64,000 nt of DNA from the NCBI RefSeq assembly GCF_011397635.1, contig NC_064762.1:19927479-19991478 (forward strand). The letters are read 5' to 3'. This DNA is from Epinephelus fuscoguttatus. Lineage: Eukaryota > Chordata > Actinopteri > Perciformes > Serranidae. Numbering within the stretch: the stretch's first letter is position 1; each line of letters opens with the position of its first letter. Below, one piece after another: positions 23,341 to 35,394 of this stretch. Under the pieces are notes generated by a model. That model saw nothing but the letters and a program-made list of their open reading frames with translations, did not search any database and was not told the origin of the DNA. The translations under genes and the position numbers were made by a program.

Positions 23341-24347
23341 CATTGGGCCACAGGGGGAGCCACAGCGATCGGTCGCATTTGAGGCGACCTGTTCTACATA
23401 TCTACCAAGTTTAGTAAAAATCGATATGACAGTTAGGCCTAGATAGGAAATTAGCTCTCTAGCGCCCCCATTTTGTTTGATGGGGTCAGTAATGGAGGGG
23501 TCCCCTCAGATTATGTGTGGTCATATGCCTACAAAGTTGCATGGTGATGGGTGAAACCCTTGAGATGTACGGGATAATGTATAATGAGCCGGTGAATACT
23601 GGGAAAATAACTCCCGACAGGGGAATAAACAGGTTCTATTCCCCCTATTACACGGCTAATTATCAGTTAAATAAATAATTTGAGACAGAATATTGATTAA
23701 TTATACGATTTTTATTGATTTATAAATTAAATCGGGAGGTTATTACACAGTCGGTTATTACACAGTAATATCAGACCTCTGAATGCCGCGACTGACCAAT
23801 CAGAATACAGCATTTAATAGAGCCGTGTAATAAACACCTTTATGTGATGAGCCACGCCCTCCACAATATTCATTGCCTTATAGAAGCTCAGTTTTAGTAA
23901 GTTTTCCAACTTTTGCCAAGAGGAAACTTTAGATATTGGTCCCTAGATTATGTTCACCAAGTTTCATGCAGATCGCTCAAACTTCCTAGGAAGAGATAGA
24001 TTTTAAGTGTTTTTCAAAAAATTCAAAATGGCGGAAAATCTGTATCACTGGAAGTTATGGGTTCTTGAGGCAAATTTGTCAGGAGGAGAGGCATCTCTGT
24101 GCAAAGTTTCATGTCTCTACGACATACGGGGCATGACATATGACCATTCAAAGTTTGCAATTTCAATCAGTTGCTATAGCGCCCCCCTTTGGCCAATTGA
24201 TGTAATATTGCTTCATTCGCATCCTCCCATGACCTTCTACCACTGTGCCAAATTTTACATGAATTGACCAAGTCAGTGAGGAGAAAAACATGGAACACAC
24301 ACACCCACAGACAGACAGAGTTTTCATCATTATATAGTAAGAAGATT
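23341..24347. repeat. Dispersed fish repeat (GCGCCCCC family), interrupted
   Basis: Contains TAGCGCCCCCATTTTG and TATAGCGCCCCCCTTTGG together with recurring phrases (CAAAGTTGCATGGTGATGG, CAAGTTTCATGCAGATCG, CAAAGTTTCATGTCTCTACG, CAAATTTTACATGAATTGACC). It ends in CACAGACAGACAGAGTTTTCATCATTATATAGTA. These phrases are hallmarks of an abundant fish interspersed repeat that I recognise but cannot classify. A 187-bp inverted-repeat element sits within it. Confidence 0.65.
23646..23832. mobile_element. 187-bp MITE with TATTACACGGCT ends
   Basis: TATTACACGGCT (23646-23657) and AGCCGTGTAATA (23821-23832) are perfect 12-bp inverted repeats. The interior carries the related words GGTTATTACACAGT twice (about 23737-23768). 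It lies inside the GCGCCCCC-type repeat. Confidence 0.75.
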
Positions 24348-24349
24348 AT

Positions 24350-24858
24350 ACTCATTTTCAGGTTCAAACTTGTATTTAGGGTTTCTACTAGAACATGTTT
24401 AATGGAAAGCACTTAATGGTCCTCATACTGTCTGCACTGAAACACCTGTATTCACCCTCTGTCTGAAAAATATCTCCCTCCTTAAGCCCCCATCCTGAAA
24501 AAGCCCAGTCTGCTCTGTTTCATTCCTCCAAACATATGATAATATTCCTTCAGGGAATGCGTTTAGTTACAGTGTGGGCTCCATGCTTATGAAAAGATCA
24601 AACGCCAATAAAAGTTTATAGCTTCTGACTTTACTTCCACAATATGCAGCCCACTGAATATGTACAGTAGTATTTCTCCCGCTGGCCCTGCCCATGAGTT
24701 CCTGCTCGGCTTATAGACTTTACATTGTGATGACTGTGGAGAGTTGTTTTGCCTCCAGCTAAACCCCGCCCACCAAAAAACATCATACTGTGTACTAGCA
24801 GTAAAACGGTCTAAGACACAAAGTTCAGAAAAGCACAAGAGGTCCTCTTTAAAACAAG
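24350..24858. repeat. Dispersed fish repeat, AAAGCCCAGTCTGCTCTG family
   Basis: Contains GTTTCTACTAGAACATGTTT, CCTGTATTCACCCTCTGTCTG, AAAAGCCCAGTCTGCTCTG and ends AAGCACAAGAGGTCCTCTTT. These words occur together in a repeat common in fish genomes. The class was not determined. Confidence 0.6.
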
Positions 24859-25768
24859 TGGTTGGAAATCAAAGTACTATTAATTCATTTTTTTAAATTC
24901 ACTATATGAATGTATCATTACCTTTATAGAAGTCTAACACACACTGAGAATAATTAAATTAATAGCTGGTTACAAATATAAAGCTTATCACTGCTTGTGG
25001 TTACTTGTGGTATTTTTGGTGGTGTGTGTATGACATGTGTGTGAGTGTGTGTGTGTGTCTGCTGGCTGTCAGGAAGTGCTCTCATCATTAGGCCGGCTGG
25101 CTCGGTGCGCCTCTGTGGTCACCGGATTCCCCCAGAGACAGACTCCCTCACTCACTCAAGGACAGACATCAGACATAAAAAACAATACCACCGAGAGCGG
25201 GAAGGAGGGAGAGCGATCATGGAGGGTGGGAGGACGAGTGATAAATAGTAAATGTTTGAAGCCAGCTGAGAGTGAGTGGGAGAGGAAGAGAGCAGATGCA
25301 AACTGAGCGGCGATGAGTGATTTTAAGAGGGAGGGATATGGGGAGAGACAATAGGACAGACAGGGACACAGAGAGTCATGCAGTTGGAGGAAGTCCCCTA
25401 ATAAAAGGTTTCCTGTCTTGCTGAGCGTCCCTAGTCTCTGATGGCTTTTCACCGAGGCCTGCTTGACACCAATTAAACCTTCTCTGGGACTGACTGCACC
25501 CCCACTACCCCCTCCAGGACACAGCAGACAGACAGACATGCACATGATGGCTGAGGGCTGGTTGAGAGGACTTCCTATGTCGGGATACAACACAAACACG
25601 GACACACTGACACATTCAGACAGCTACACACACACACAGGCTGCACATACAGGCAAAGCAGCTTTTAATAGATAGTCTGTCTCTCTTGTCACTGAAATTC
25701 AAATTCCCCACACTTTTTGTGTTTCTGAGCAAACTATAATGATAGTGCAATTACATAAATATTTTTAA
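24859..25768. other. Non-coding stretch, no gene recognised
   Basis: A short TG run lies at 25036-25057. The rest is unremarkable. Confidence 0.4.
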
Positions 25769-25850
25769 GATTCAAACCCAGGCTGCTGCAGTGGATTAAG
25801 CATTCTGTACATGTTGTGCATGCTCTACCAGATGAGCTGAAGGGCACCCC
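25769..25850 (-). mobile_element. tRNA-derived SINE head
   Basis: Read on the minus strand it contains TTCAGCTCATCTGGTAGAGC, a good A-box-like region, and after a spacer GGGTTTGAATC, a B-box-like region. The order and distance match a tRNA-derived polymerase III promoter. A mature tRNA cloverleaf is not maintained, so this is a SINE head or tRNA pseudogene. Confidence 0.6.
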
Positions 25851-28800
25851 TATCATAATTTAACCTTTTTGCAATAGAGGATAAAACTGTTTTTGGGCAT
25901 AGAGATCAAAAACAGCAACTGGCCAGCTCGCTCAGTGTCAAAGTCCATGGTACAGGCAGGCAGTCCAAAATGTATCTGAGGCACTCTGACCGTAGTTAAA
26001 TTCTTTATTAATACATGGATAAACCAATGCTTTTCCACTACAGAGTCTTTATCGGGGTGTAAAATGCATTGGAAACAGGTGTGCAATTTAAGAGCTCATG
26101 TGAGGGTCATGTGACACAGGTCACATCATATGTTGGTGTCGCCCTTCTGTGTGATCCATTTACGTTGCTGCTAGTGGTGAGACTCAAGATGATATCGTAA
26201 CTTCCTGTTTAAATTGGCGGTATGCGTCCCCGTTTGCGTTTGTACCATTTACGACCAAAACATAAACAAAAATGGACGCTTGGGTTTTTTTTGGGGGGTT
26301 TTTTTTGCTACTCAAATGTTGGCAGACAGTTTGCTTTCACCACGAACGTACTGCCTTTATTATTAGCAACACTGCTAGCTACTTTCACCAACACCAATGG
26401 ATAAACAACACATACACGACATTCCACGCACAGCAACACATCATAAAGCATTCCCATAAGGCATTATAATGTGTCCGAGTAATTAAAATGAAGACTCAAA
26501 TTTGCTAAACAGTAAAAATAATAGTCAAGAGCACAGCCACTTACAGTAAATATAGGGCGCAGCCATCTTTACTTTTGTCAGTCTTTCAAAACTTGTGGTC
26601 CTCTGAGTTCGTACAAGAGCGCTACTGGTAGATGTGTGTACATGACGTGTCGCAGCATAATTTTGCGCAGCTTCTTGTCTTTCCCACCGTCTTACTAGTG
26701 GTAAGATCTACATAAAACGGCCCATTACTAGACAAAAACCACTATGAAAGAAATTACAAAAAATGAAGTAAATGTATACTATGACCAATTCACGTATCTA
26801 ATAACAGGAAAAAAGGTACAATGCCAAATAAAAAGACAGAAAACGACAGTGAAATAAAGTAAGAAATGTTATATATTGTGAGAAACCTGCACATTAAGTG
26901 ACAGAAAATTAAAAACATGCAATAAAATATATGACAAAGAAAAGAAACAATATGTACAACAGTGTGGATAGAAAACAACCGCATAACATGTATAATTGTA
27001 AATACTTATAAAGAGTTTAACTCTTAATTAAGTTAAATATTCAAAGACAGGAAAACGTCATAAGGCTCACAAAGGATCGCCCTCAGTAATGTGCATATAA
27101 AAACATGTCAACAGTGAAACTGTGAGTGCGATCTGAGCCTGATAATATCTTCACTAACTGAAAACCTGTATTCAAGAACGCAAATTTCCAAATCATTTGG
27201 ATCGGATATTAAAGGAACTTTATCCTCGTATAATTTCTGATTAAGCCCATGTACGAATAGAGCAGGTAATTGTCCGGAGAATTCACAGTGGTGGGCGTGT
27301 TGATGATGTTTCTATCATGAGGCTCGCGCAGATCCAGAATTAAACAAATATCGGTGGATCCGTGGAAGAAGGGTCATTGCACAAAGACAGCAATAACAAT
27401 GTCCATTGTTGGGGCTGAAGTTGAAATTGTCAGACAATTAAAAGAAACAGCAACAAACTCTATTGTTTATGACTAAACTACGAACTGGCTAAGTTCTGGA
27501 GTTCATATAAAAAATCTATAATGTATAAACATAATTATGAGCAGCCATATGGGGAAAATGTGCGGGGAAAAAAAGATATTGGGATATCTTCCAGTCCATC
27601 ATGTCAACAAATTGATTCAGTTTATTTTATAGGAGGTACACACTTTTTGTGTGTATCTGGTTTCCCATGGTGACGAACTGCTTCAAATACGTAACACAAC
27701 AAAAAACTGTCATTTAAGCTATTTATTTATTTCAAGGTGGTGAACACTCCCAAGTCACAATACGAAGTGTGTTTGTTTGAAGTGTGGAGGTTCAGAACTT
27801 CTGATGATGGTCAATGACCAGACTATCAAAACTTGCAGCAACAAGTTGCCCTGTGACGTCAGCCCTCCATATGTTGCCCTGTGATTTGAATCAACACAGA
27901 GTAACTCATGTATAGAGTAATGTAGGGGGTGTTGGTATCACAGATGGGACTATACAGAGCTGCCTTTGGGACACTTGGAATTGAAGGGATGTAACAAACC
28001 ATGTCTAAGGCCCACCCACACTGATGTTGCACCAAAAAAATAAAAAATTACTCCACGGCCCCTGAAAGGCACTAAAAATATTCTTTTTGGTGATTTTGAT
28101 CAAATATAGTGCAGAAGTCAAAACAAACACCAGGTTTTGATTTGACTTTGAAGCATACTTAATCACTCTGCCTCTCTAAGTCCACTATGTGTGCGCGGGA
28201 ATGTAATTTAACATGTGGCGGTGCAGGAATCTATAAAAACATACATGAGGGATTGACTTCCAAGCTAACTTCTCCATTTGTGTGGCCCTTAAGATCCTGG
28301 AGGATCCGGGATGACGCGGCTCAGGATAAAGGATTGGGACCCAGATTACAGAAAGGGGGTAGATTGGGCGGAGGCGGGGGTGTAGGCAAATTGGAAATTG
28401 GGCCCAAAGCCCGGCACAGCATGCCACGCTCCAGGCTTCATCCAGCCCCGCTTCAAAGAGCCCCGAAATCTCTCCAGAGCCACTCAGACAAATTATAGTA
28501 ATAAACAACAAGTCACCCCCTGCCTGATCTCACCCGCCTCACCTCCCAGGGGGAAAACAAACAGCCCAGGATCCCGTTGCCCCGGCGACTGAACCCTGAC
28601 CAGCCCGCCCAGCCACTGACCGTCTGTTTCCAACTTTGTTTGTTTGTTTGTTTACTCAAAGACACCAGAGACCACGGCAGCGGGGAGGGTTATCTTCACA
28701 GCGCACAGGCTGAAAGGAGTTGGAAAAAATAAAGAACCTCCAATTACATGTGATTTAGTCCATCCTGGGGTATTATGGGGCTGGCGTATTTGATTGGGAG

Positions 28801-29064
28801 AGATAAGCTGGACTGTGAGTCGGCTCTAATGACCGACCGGCCTACGGGAACGCTGGGTGTGCTTTGTTCAATGGTGTGCTTACTGTAAATCATAATTGTA
28901 TCCTCGTTTTGCAAAGCCTGCATGAAGACTGAGGAAACAGTTTGTTCCCTCTCATTTTTTCAAACAAATCCAGGCGAGAGTGGCGGTCCACCTGCGTGTT
29001 GAGTGAGGTGTGGCACACAGTGAGGACTCGTCAGGTACACAAGGTCTCACCTCAAACTATAGGC
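25851..29064. other. Non-coding stretch, no gene recognised
   Basis: AT-rich sequence without a supported exon. Positions 28180-28600 are richer in GC, and 28635-28653 is a short (TTTG)n run. Positions 28740-28920 look like unique sequence and could be conserved, but this cannot be judged from one genome. Confidence 0.4.
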
Positions 29065-29137
29065 CAAGAGTAACGGAATACAAGGAATTAAGTTACATAT
29101 TTAAAATACAAAATATTAGTAGCTGTATTCCTAACAC
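29065..29137. repeat. Transposon-end-like AT-rich fragment
   Basis: AGTAACGGAATACAAGG...TTAAAATACAAAATAT...TGTATTCC resembles the ends of a fish DNA element with GTAAC/GGAATACA words. A similar stretch is at 30705-30815. Boundaries are not defined. Confidence 0.4.
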
Positions 29138-29600
29138 ATTCTCACTCCGACCTTGTCACATTTTGACTTGACTCTGGATGCATCAGACGATGTTCTGGGA
29201 CAACATGTCATCTTCAGCCTGTTACACGCATTGTCTGTTTCAAAAAAACACATCTGTTTTCACAGGAAATGTACAGTTTGCATACAGTCTCCTTCAAACA
29301 AAACACCAAACAAACACAGCAAATTGAATTTTTTTTCCTTCAACAACAAAAGCACGTGGTTGGTTTAGGAAAAAAAAGAGCAGAGTTTGACTTTACAATC
29401 ATACAGGAAGAAAACACAGGCCTCCCGGGTGAAAGTCCGTGGTTGTTGGACCCATCTACCACCCGTCCCACCGACCCTACTTGGACATTTCGCCCCCTAA
29501 ACTTACAAGGATGTCCAGACGCGTTTCCCCCTGATGCCGATGATGCCATAGAACTGGCATTCCACGACTTTGAAGTGAGACCGGGTTGGTTTTCCATTAC
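29138..29600. repeat. Dispersed fish repeat, partly shared with the GTTAGGTTTAGG family
   Basis: Contains CACGTGGTTGGTTTAGG, CCGGGTGAAAGTCCGTG, TTGTTGGACCCATCTACCAC and CTGATGCCGATGATGCCATA. The middle blocks correspond to those at 5866-6180 and 59955-60165. Open frames of about 100 codons on both strands here are repeat-derived. Confidence 0.6.
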
Positions 29601-30382
29601 AAATTGGTGGTATTTTGAATACATTGACTGTCTTTGAGAATAAATTACTTGAAGGGTTTACTTCATTTGTGTTGTTTACGAGCGTGATGTGAGTGTCAGT
29701 CTGATTGTAGTGTTTCCTAATGGAGTATTCCAATGGGCCATGAGTAACGCAGAGCTGCTGTTTTGAGCATAGCTTTTGTCTGGTGCGCAGTTTCTATTTA
29801 TTCTTGACACTGTCTTTGAAAGCTCTATAATGGATGAGCAATGGCTGATTCATAAAGTTGAAATGAGGAGTTGTCTCCACAACAGCTCCTTATTTAACTG
29901 CAATTGCTGGCTGGAGGGAAATCACAAGGAAGCGGAACATTTCCGGTAACTGACCTTCGCTAATAACTATTTTGTACGTCATTTGCAATAGATATCACAG
30001 TATAAAATGTTTTGTGTTTACAAAGTACAAATGTGGAAAGATAGAAAGTATTCGCCAATCTTTTAAGTGGTTACATCTCCAGTCAAGCACACAGCTGATA
30101 GGTAGTCTACATGGTTTGTTTACATCATATCACAGAAGTGTATATTAAATGGATTCAGTGTGGACAGGGAGCGACGCCCGCTTGCTGTTAGGACATGAGG
30201 TAAACTTCATATGAGAATCACATTTCCTCTGAACAGATTTTTTAAAAAAGTGTGCACCATGGATCTGCCATAGGACTGTGGCAGAGGAGATGCACAGGCA
30301 GGACACTGTCATGTGGTTTTGGCATGAAAATGTAAGACCCAGACAAATGAGCTCAGGAAGACGATTCTAGTATTCAGAAAGT
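29601..30382. other. Non-coding stretch, no feature seen
   Basis: AT-rich unique sequence. Confidence 0.4.
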
Positions 30383-30390
30383 ATTTAGGA

Positions 30391-30698
30391 CAGTGGTTCC
30401 CAACTGGTGGGTCATGACCCAACAGTGGGTAGCAGGTCCATTCCGTCACGTCAAGTTTGCAAAAAACAAACTTTATTTTGAAGTACAGTGAATATCCGGC
30501 ACAGACTTTTAATTTGAAATGCCATTTCATGCTGTAGAGTGAGTGACTAACGGACAGCTGCTTAACAGAGACAGAAACGTAGTTTGAAAACATGGCCAAA
30601 TGCAAGTATGACGTTGACTATATTAAACTTTATGGACCTTGAACTAATGATTAAGGACAAATCTGGAGCCTTGTGGCTGGATCAATTGGGAACCACTG
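30391..30698. mobile_element. 308-bp hAT non-autonomous element with intact target duplication
   Basis: The ends CAGTGGTTCCCAACTGG (30391-30407) and CAATTGGGAACCACTG (30683-30698) are inverted repeats, and the element is flanked by perfect 8-bp duplications ATTTAGGA (30383-30390 and 30699-30706). An 8-bp target duplication and CAGTGGTTC-type ends define the hAT superfamily. The interior has no transposase. A related but inverted copy lies at 43407-43653. Confidence 0.92.
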
Positions 30699-30704
30699 AT
30701 TTAG

Positions 30705-30815
30705 GATATGTTACTTAGTTTGAGTAATCCAATGGAATACATTACAAATTACATTTTAGGGCATGTATTAAGTAATCTGTAGTGGAATACATTTTAAAAG
30801 TAACACGAAAAGTAG
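30705..30815. repeat. AT-rich repeat with AATGGAATACATT words
   Basis: TTTGAGTAATCC, AATGGAATACATTAC and GTGGAATACATTTTAAAAGTAAC suggest a DNA-transposon end fragment of the same type as 29065-29137. Confidence 0.4.
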
Positions 30816-33071
30816 TATGAGTTCTGTTTGTTTCTCAAGCCTATTGGTATTCAGGTAGGTTAGGAGACTAAATCCACGTTTTACCATGCTTCCGACCCTC
30901 CTGTTTTTCCTGGGAGATTCTCATTTGTTATTGCCCTCTCTCAGTTTCCTCCCAAGGTCACAATTCTCCTGTATTTCTCAGTTTTTCATCATCACAACCT
31001 GATTCTAGTGAGGTTGTTCTAGACCTATGACAGTAAATGTGTACGGTTTCCGGCCCATTGGCATGTCCACCTCTCCCCCTTTTTCTCTGACCCTCTGGAG
31101 AGATGGACACATCTCATCTCTATGCTGACCACATTACGTGTGCATGTGTCTGATGGGATACTCTAGCAGGGGTTTGAAAGGCACCTCAGGGTTGGGGGAT
31201 CCCAGCTGTCTTCCAGAGACTGTAAGCCTCCCATTCCACTTTGCTTAGGCATACAGGACCCAGGGGTGTGTGGGCCAGGAAGGAAAGCCAGCATTGGGTC
31301 CATGTCATGGGCCAAGCCCCCTGGACTTTTGTTATTTTCATTCTTTTACATTTACCAAAATATAGGAAACAAAGTCTCTCAAACACTTTTTTGTTTTCGA
31401 AATCCCCATTTTTGAAATCTCAAGGTAGGCAGGTATGTGCTATACTCCTGATGCTGTGATTCTGGTGTGTGTTTTTTGCTGTCCTGCCCTGTCCCATCTT
31501 TTCCCATCACTTTGCACATCGTGTCCAAAGGGGCAGTAAACCTTAGAATGTATTAAAGGGAACAGAAATGTACAGCTCATATACTTGTGCAGAAGTCTAA
31601 GTCTTTACCTCCCGTCCAAGGCCAAACGCACTCAGAAAGGTGTGGAATCTGACAAGGCCATAACTCACAGCCCTCTACTGTAGCTCACATGGAACTGCTA
31701 ACAGAAAACCTATGAAGGCTCGGGCGAAGAGTGGGCGATCAATCACAACTCTCTTCTTTTATCTGGTTTAGCTAAGAGGAAAGCCAGATAAACACTCTCT
31801 GGTGCCGTTTCTCCAAGGTCAATCCCTGTGTGACACTAAAGCCTGGCTTGGAGATCCAGCAGACATTTAGGTGAGAGAGGAAGAAGGAGATGCACAGGCG
31901 GACAGACAAGAAGAGAGAAAGATGGATAGATTGAAAGACGCAGGACCAAACATAAATGTTTAAGTTCAGGAGCTAAGTGGGGAGTGTACCTTCCAGAGCC
32001 TCGCTCCGGTAGATCAATCATGCTAATATCAGACAGTCATGGGAGGAATGTCAACAGCACTCACCTCTAACCTCATGTGTGAAGACATTACAGTGAAGCA
32101 GTGACCCCCCAATTCTCCTCACGGCGACCTCCAGGCAGCCCTGCTCTAATGGAGATTTTATGGATGGTGTTTCACTTTATAGAGACCGTGGACCTGAGTC
32201 GGCAGCTCTGGGAGCCAGATGTGTTATATAGACGAGGTAGGCCAATTACTCGAGATGGAAAGAACTGCTTTTCTCAGGTACTGGCACTGATATGTCAATT
32301 AAACCTCACTCAAGGCAAAGGAGAGACCTATGTGAAACACTGTACATGTATCTCCTTTTGTTTTTGCCATTTAACTTGCTACTTGGATTGTACTCAATCT
32401 GTAATGTGTCTTTTCTCAAAGTACAAATATTATCATACTATAATATGAAATCACTGGAGGCAGGGTTTGTTTCCTGCATCCTATGTGTTAGGCGTTCAGT
32501 TTAAGATGCTTTCAGACGGCAAGTGGTAGCTGCCGCCAGAATAAATATTGGCATTGTACATTTCTGCAAACCACAAATATGACATTTGTTCATTATTATG
32601 TAGTGGATATGTTGAAACTATATGTTTGGTGGGGTTATGTATAGACACATGTATAGGCACACAGATCATGTTTTGTCTTGGTGACACATCCAGCCTGGAA
32701 ATGTCATTTTTGTCATTTGTTGCTCCTGAGCACTGGTCTTGGCAGAACTCTCGTCTTGGTGTTACACAATCCACCATCCTCTCCACCTCCTGATGACAAA
32801 GTCAGCTCATATGTGTAATCACAACCATGTCACTTACATGAAACTTGAAACTTACAAATGTAAAGTGTCTGTGGCTGGGCTGCTGCTGCCGCCTGGCATC
32901 ACCCATAGTCTTTCTTTTGAAATGTAAAAACAAAATTCATAAAATGAAAACATACTCCAGGCAGCATTTCTGTAGCTACAAATAGTGTTTACTAATGCAG
33001 ATTAGTTTTATATAAACATCATTTTTAGGATACAGAAAATTACCACAGTTGATGCAAGTTGAGAGGTCAGT
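30816..33071. other. Non-coding stretch, no gene recognised
   Basis: No supported exon, repeat end or RNA gene was seen. Confidence 0.4.
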
Positions 33072-33190
33072 CTAAAAAAATAAATAAAATAGCCCTAAAA
33101 TAAAATAAAATAAAATAAAGTGAAATAAACTAAAATAAATTAAAATGACATGAAATAAAATGAAATAGAATAAAATAAAATAAAATAAAA
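33072..33190. repeat. (AAAAT)n-type microsatellite
   Basis: Imperfect AAAAT/AAATG pentamers directly precede the SINE insertion at 33200. Confidence 0.9.
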
Positions 33191-33199
33191 GCCTTATTG

Positions 33200-33535
33200 G
33201 GCGGCACAGTGGAGTGGTGGTTAGCACTGTCGCCTCACAGCAAGAGGGTTGCCTGTTTGATCCCGGGTGTGGGAGCCCTTCTGTGCGGAGTTTGCATGTT
33301 CTCCTCGTGTCAGCGTGGGTTCTCTCCGGGCACCCCGGCTTCCTCCCACAGTCCAAAGACATGCAGGTTAATTGGTGACTCTAAATTGTCCGTAGGTGTG
33401 AATGTGAGTGTGAATGGTTGTCTGTCTCTATGTGTCAGCCCTGCGATAGTCTGGCGACCTGTCCAGGGTGTCAGCTGGGATAGGCTCCAGCCCCCCCGCG
33501 ACCCTCAAGAGGATAAAGCGGTTAGAAGATGAATG
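33200..33535 (+). mobile_element. tRNA-like SINE, full copy with 13-bp target duplication
   Basis: The copy begins GGCGGCACAGTGGAGTGGTG with a polymerase III-like A region (GGTTAGCACTGTCGCC) and B-like region (GTTTGATCCCGG). A conserved body follows (CTTCCTCCCACAGTCCAAAG, GTGAATGTGAGTGTGAATGG, AGCTGGGATAGGCTCCAG), ending in GAAGATGAATG. Perfect 13-bp duplications AAAAGCCTTATTG flank it at 33187-33199 and 33536-33548, as expected of LINE-driven target-primed insertion. Other copies are at 39710-40074 and, degraded, at 60166-60505. Confidence 0.88.
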
Positions 33536-34970
33536 AAAAGCCTTATTGTGAATTCAGCATCCTTTTTTAAAACTCAAATGTACTCAAATCCAATCAGAAG
33601 TTTATACTTAAAAGATAATCATGCAGAACTGGTTCAAATTTACCGTTAACCTTAACAGTTGAGACAAAAAAAAATGGAGAAGCTGCTCTTCGTTATTATG
33701 AAGTACAGGGGAAAAAGGAAAGACTGTGAAGTAGCTTTTCTTTAAATATCCCTGTCAGAACTTTGGTAAATTTCAAAGACACATCTTAAGACTCACCTTT
33801 AAATTTTGCTTTTAAGTGTTCTTTGCTGCCATGATTAATATGATAGATTAATTAACTTGCAATTTGTTTGTTTGAATGTTGTAAATGTGTCATTTTTCTT
33901 TTCCTATGCAGATTTTATGCATGAAACGAGCACACCACATATAGTATAGATTACTGCTTATTGATTTCTATCCTAAGGAGATGGCGAGATTTCTTTGTTA
34001 GGGTGATTAAGATGCTGTTATTATCGACACTGATGGTGATGGTGGTGATAGTGGTGATGACAAAGACAACTGCAGTCATGATGATGATGATAATGGCAAC
34101 AGTGGGCGGCACGGTGGTGCAGTGGTCACCACATGTTGCATGAAATAAGGAAGTGGAATTGGAAAGATATATGTGGATGAAGAGACAGAGATTCAAAGCA
34201 CAAGAGGGAGAGTTAATATCCTCGTCATCATCTTCTTTCAGTTGGCAAAAAGATAGTAATAGTAGTAGTAACGTAATGGTAAAGAGTGGGACAGACAGCC
34301 CAGAGTCTCAGCTGGTGAACCCTCCATTCTCACCCTTCCTCTTTTCACCGATCACCTGAACTGAACTCACAATAAGCGTGTCTCATTCACTGTTTTCAGT
34401 GAGCAAAATGGACATTAATACATGTTCATGATAACAAATGTGTTGTGTGATCGGCTATATTGACATTAATATCAAGTGATCACAGAGTGAGCGAGATTGG
34501 TGACAGGCTACATTGTCCCGTCTACACCTACATGTGAGGCTGGCCTTTTTTAGATTTTTTTTTTCGTTTTGGAGGTCATATTTATGAAACTCAATTTCTG
34601 GAGGGTGAGAAAAAGACTCGGTGTACACAAGAGGCCAAATCAGAAATTTTTCTTTTTCAATTTTCACCATATCAGTGTGGACATATTCTTGGAGACCAAG
34701 CAAGAAAGAGAGAAAGACAGGCCGCAAGTGTGAGACAGTGAAAGGAATGATGGAGCGAGACAGACAGAGAGTTAGTGCAGCGAGAGAGGCAGAGAGAGAT
34801 AAAAGGAGAGGCAGAGAAAGAGAAGAGAGATCAAGTGTCAGGTCCACTGTGGTCCATTTTGCCCGGAGACAGCTGCAGCCACAACTGACAAATCCAGAGG
34901 GGCCCCTTCCTCTATAGGCACCGGGAAAGCACCGGGAATTATCCAACGTCTCAGCTCTCTGCTCCTTGGG

Positions 34971-34974
34971 GAAC

Positions 34975-35008
<34 letters not shown>

Positions 35009-35012
35009 TTAG
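34971..35012. repeat. (CT)n microsatellite
   Basis: CT repeats with two TTT interruptions, followed by a GAGGAG/GAAGGAG stretch to about 35050. Confidence 0.9.
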
Positions 35013-35358
35013 TTAGCAAAGAGGAGGAGGAGAAGGAGGAGGAGAGGGTCATAGCCAGTTCCACTTCCAGTGCCTCCACTGATACCCCTGCTCCGCATGA
35101 CTCCCCCCGCTTTCCAGTCCTGAATCCAAATCCTGGAGATTCAGGGGGCACAATCCTCTCCCGCCCTCCCTTTTGCTTCCACTTCTTTCCCCCCATACCA
35201 TACGTCCTCTTATAATGATTTGTATACGTGTGTGTGTTTTTTAAAGGGATGTGGAAGGAAAGAAGGGGGCAAGTGTGAACAGCTGTGATGTATTGTCGTC
35301 TGGGGCATGATAATATACCCATGTCATTAGGGGTGGACATTGCTAACATGTGTATGTG

Positions 35359-35360
<2 letters not shown>

Positions 35361-35392
<32 letters not shown>
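35361..35392. repeat. (GT)n microsatellite
   Basis: A perfect GT dinucleotide run. Confidence 0.95.

Positions 35393-35394
<2 letters not shown>

Noticed and set aside
25769..25850. A functional tRNA gene
   Set aside because: A- and B-box-like sequences are present, but acceptor and anticodon stems do not pair, so it is a SINE head or tRNA relic.
29269..29637. 122-codon plus-strand open frame in 29-30 kb
   Set aside because: It lies in a dispersed fish repeat whose other copies (5866-6180, 59955-60165) do not keep the frame.
34455..34946. 163-codon minus-strand open frame
   Set aside because: It arises across a GA/CT-rich patch. No recognised motif and no conserved-looking core.
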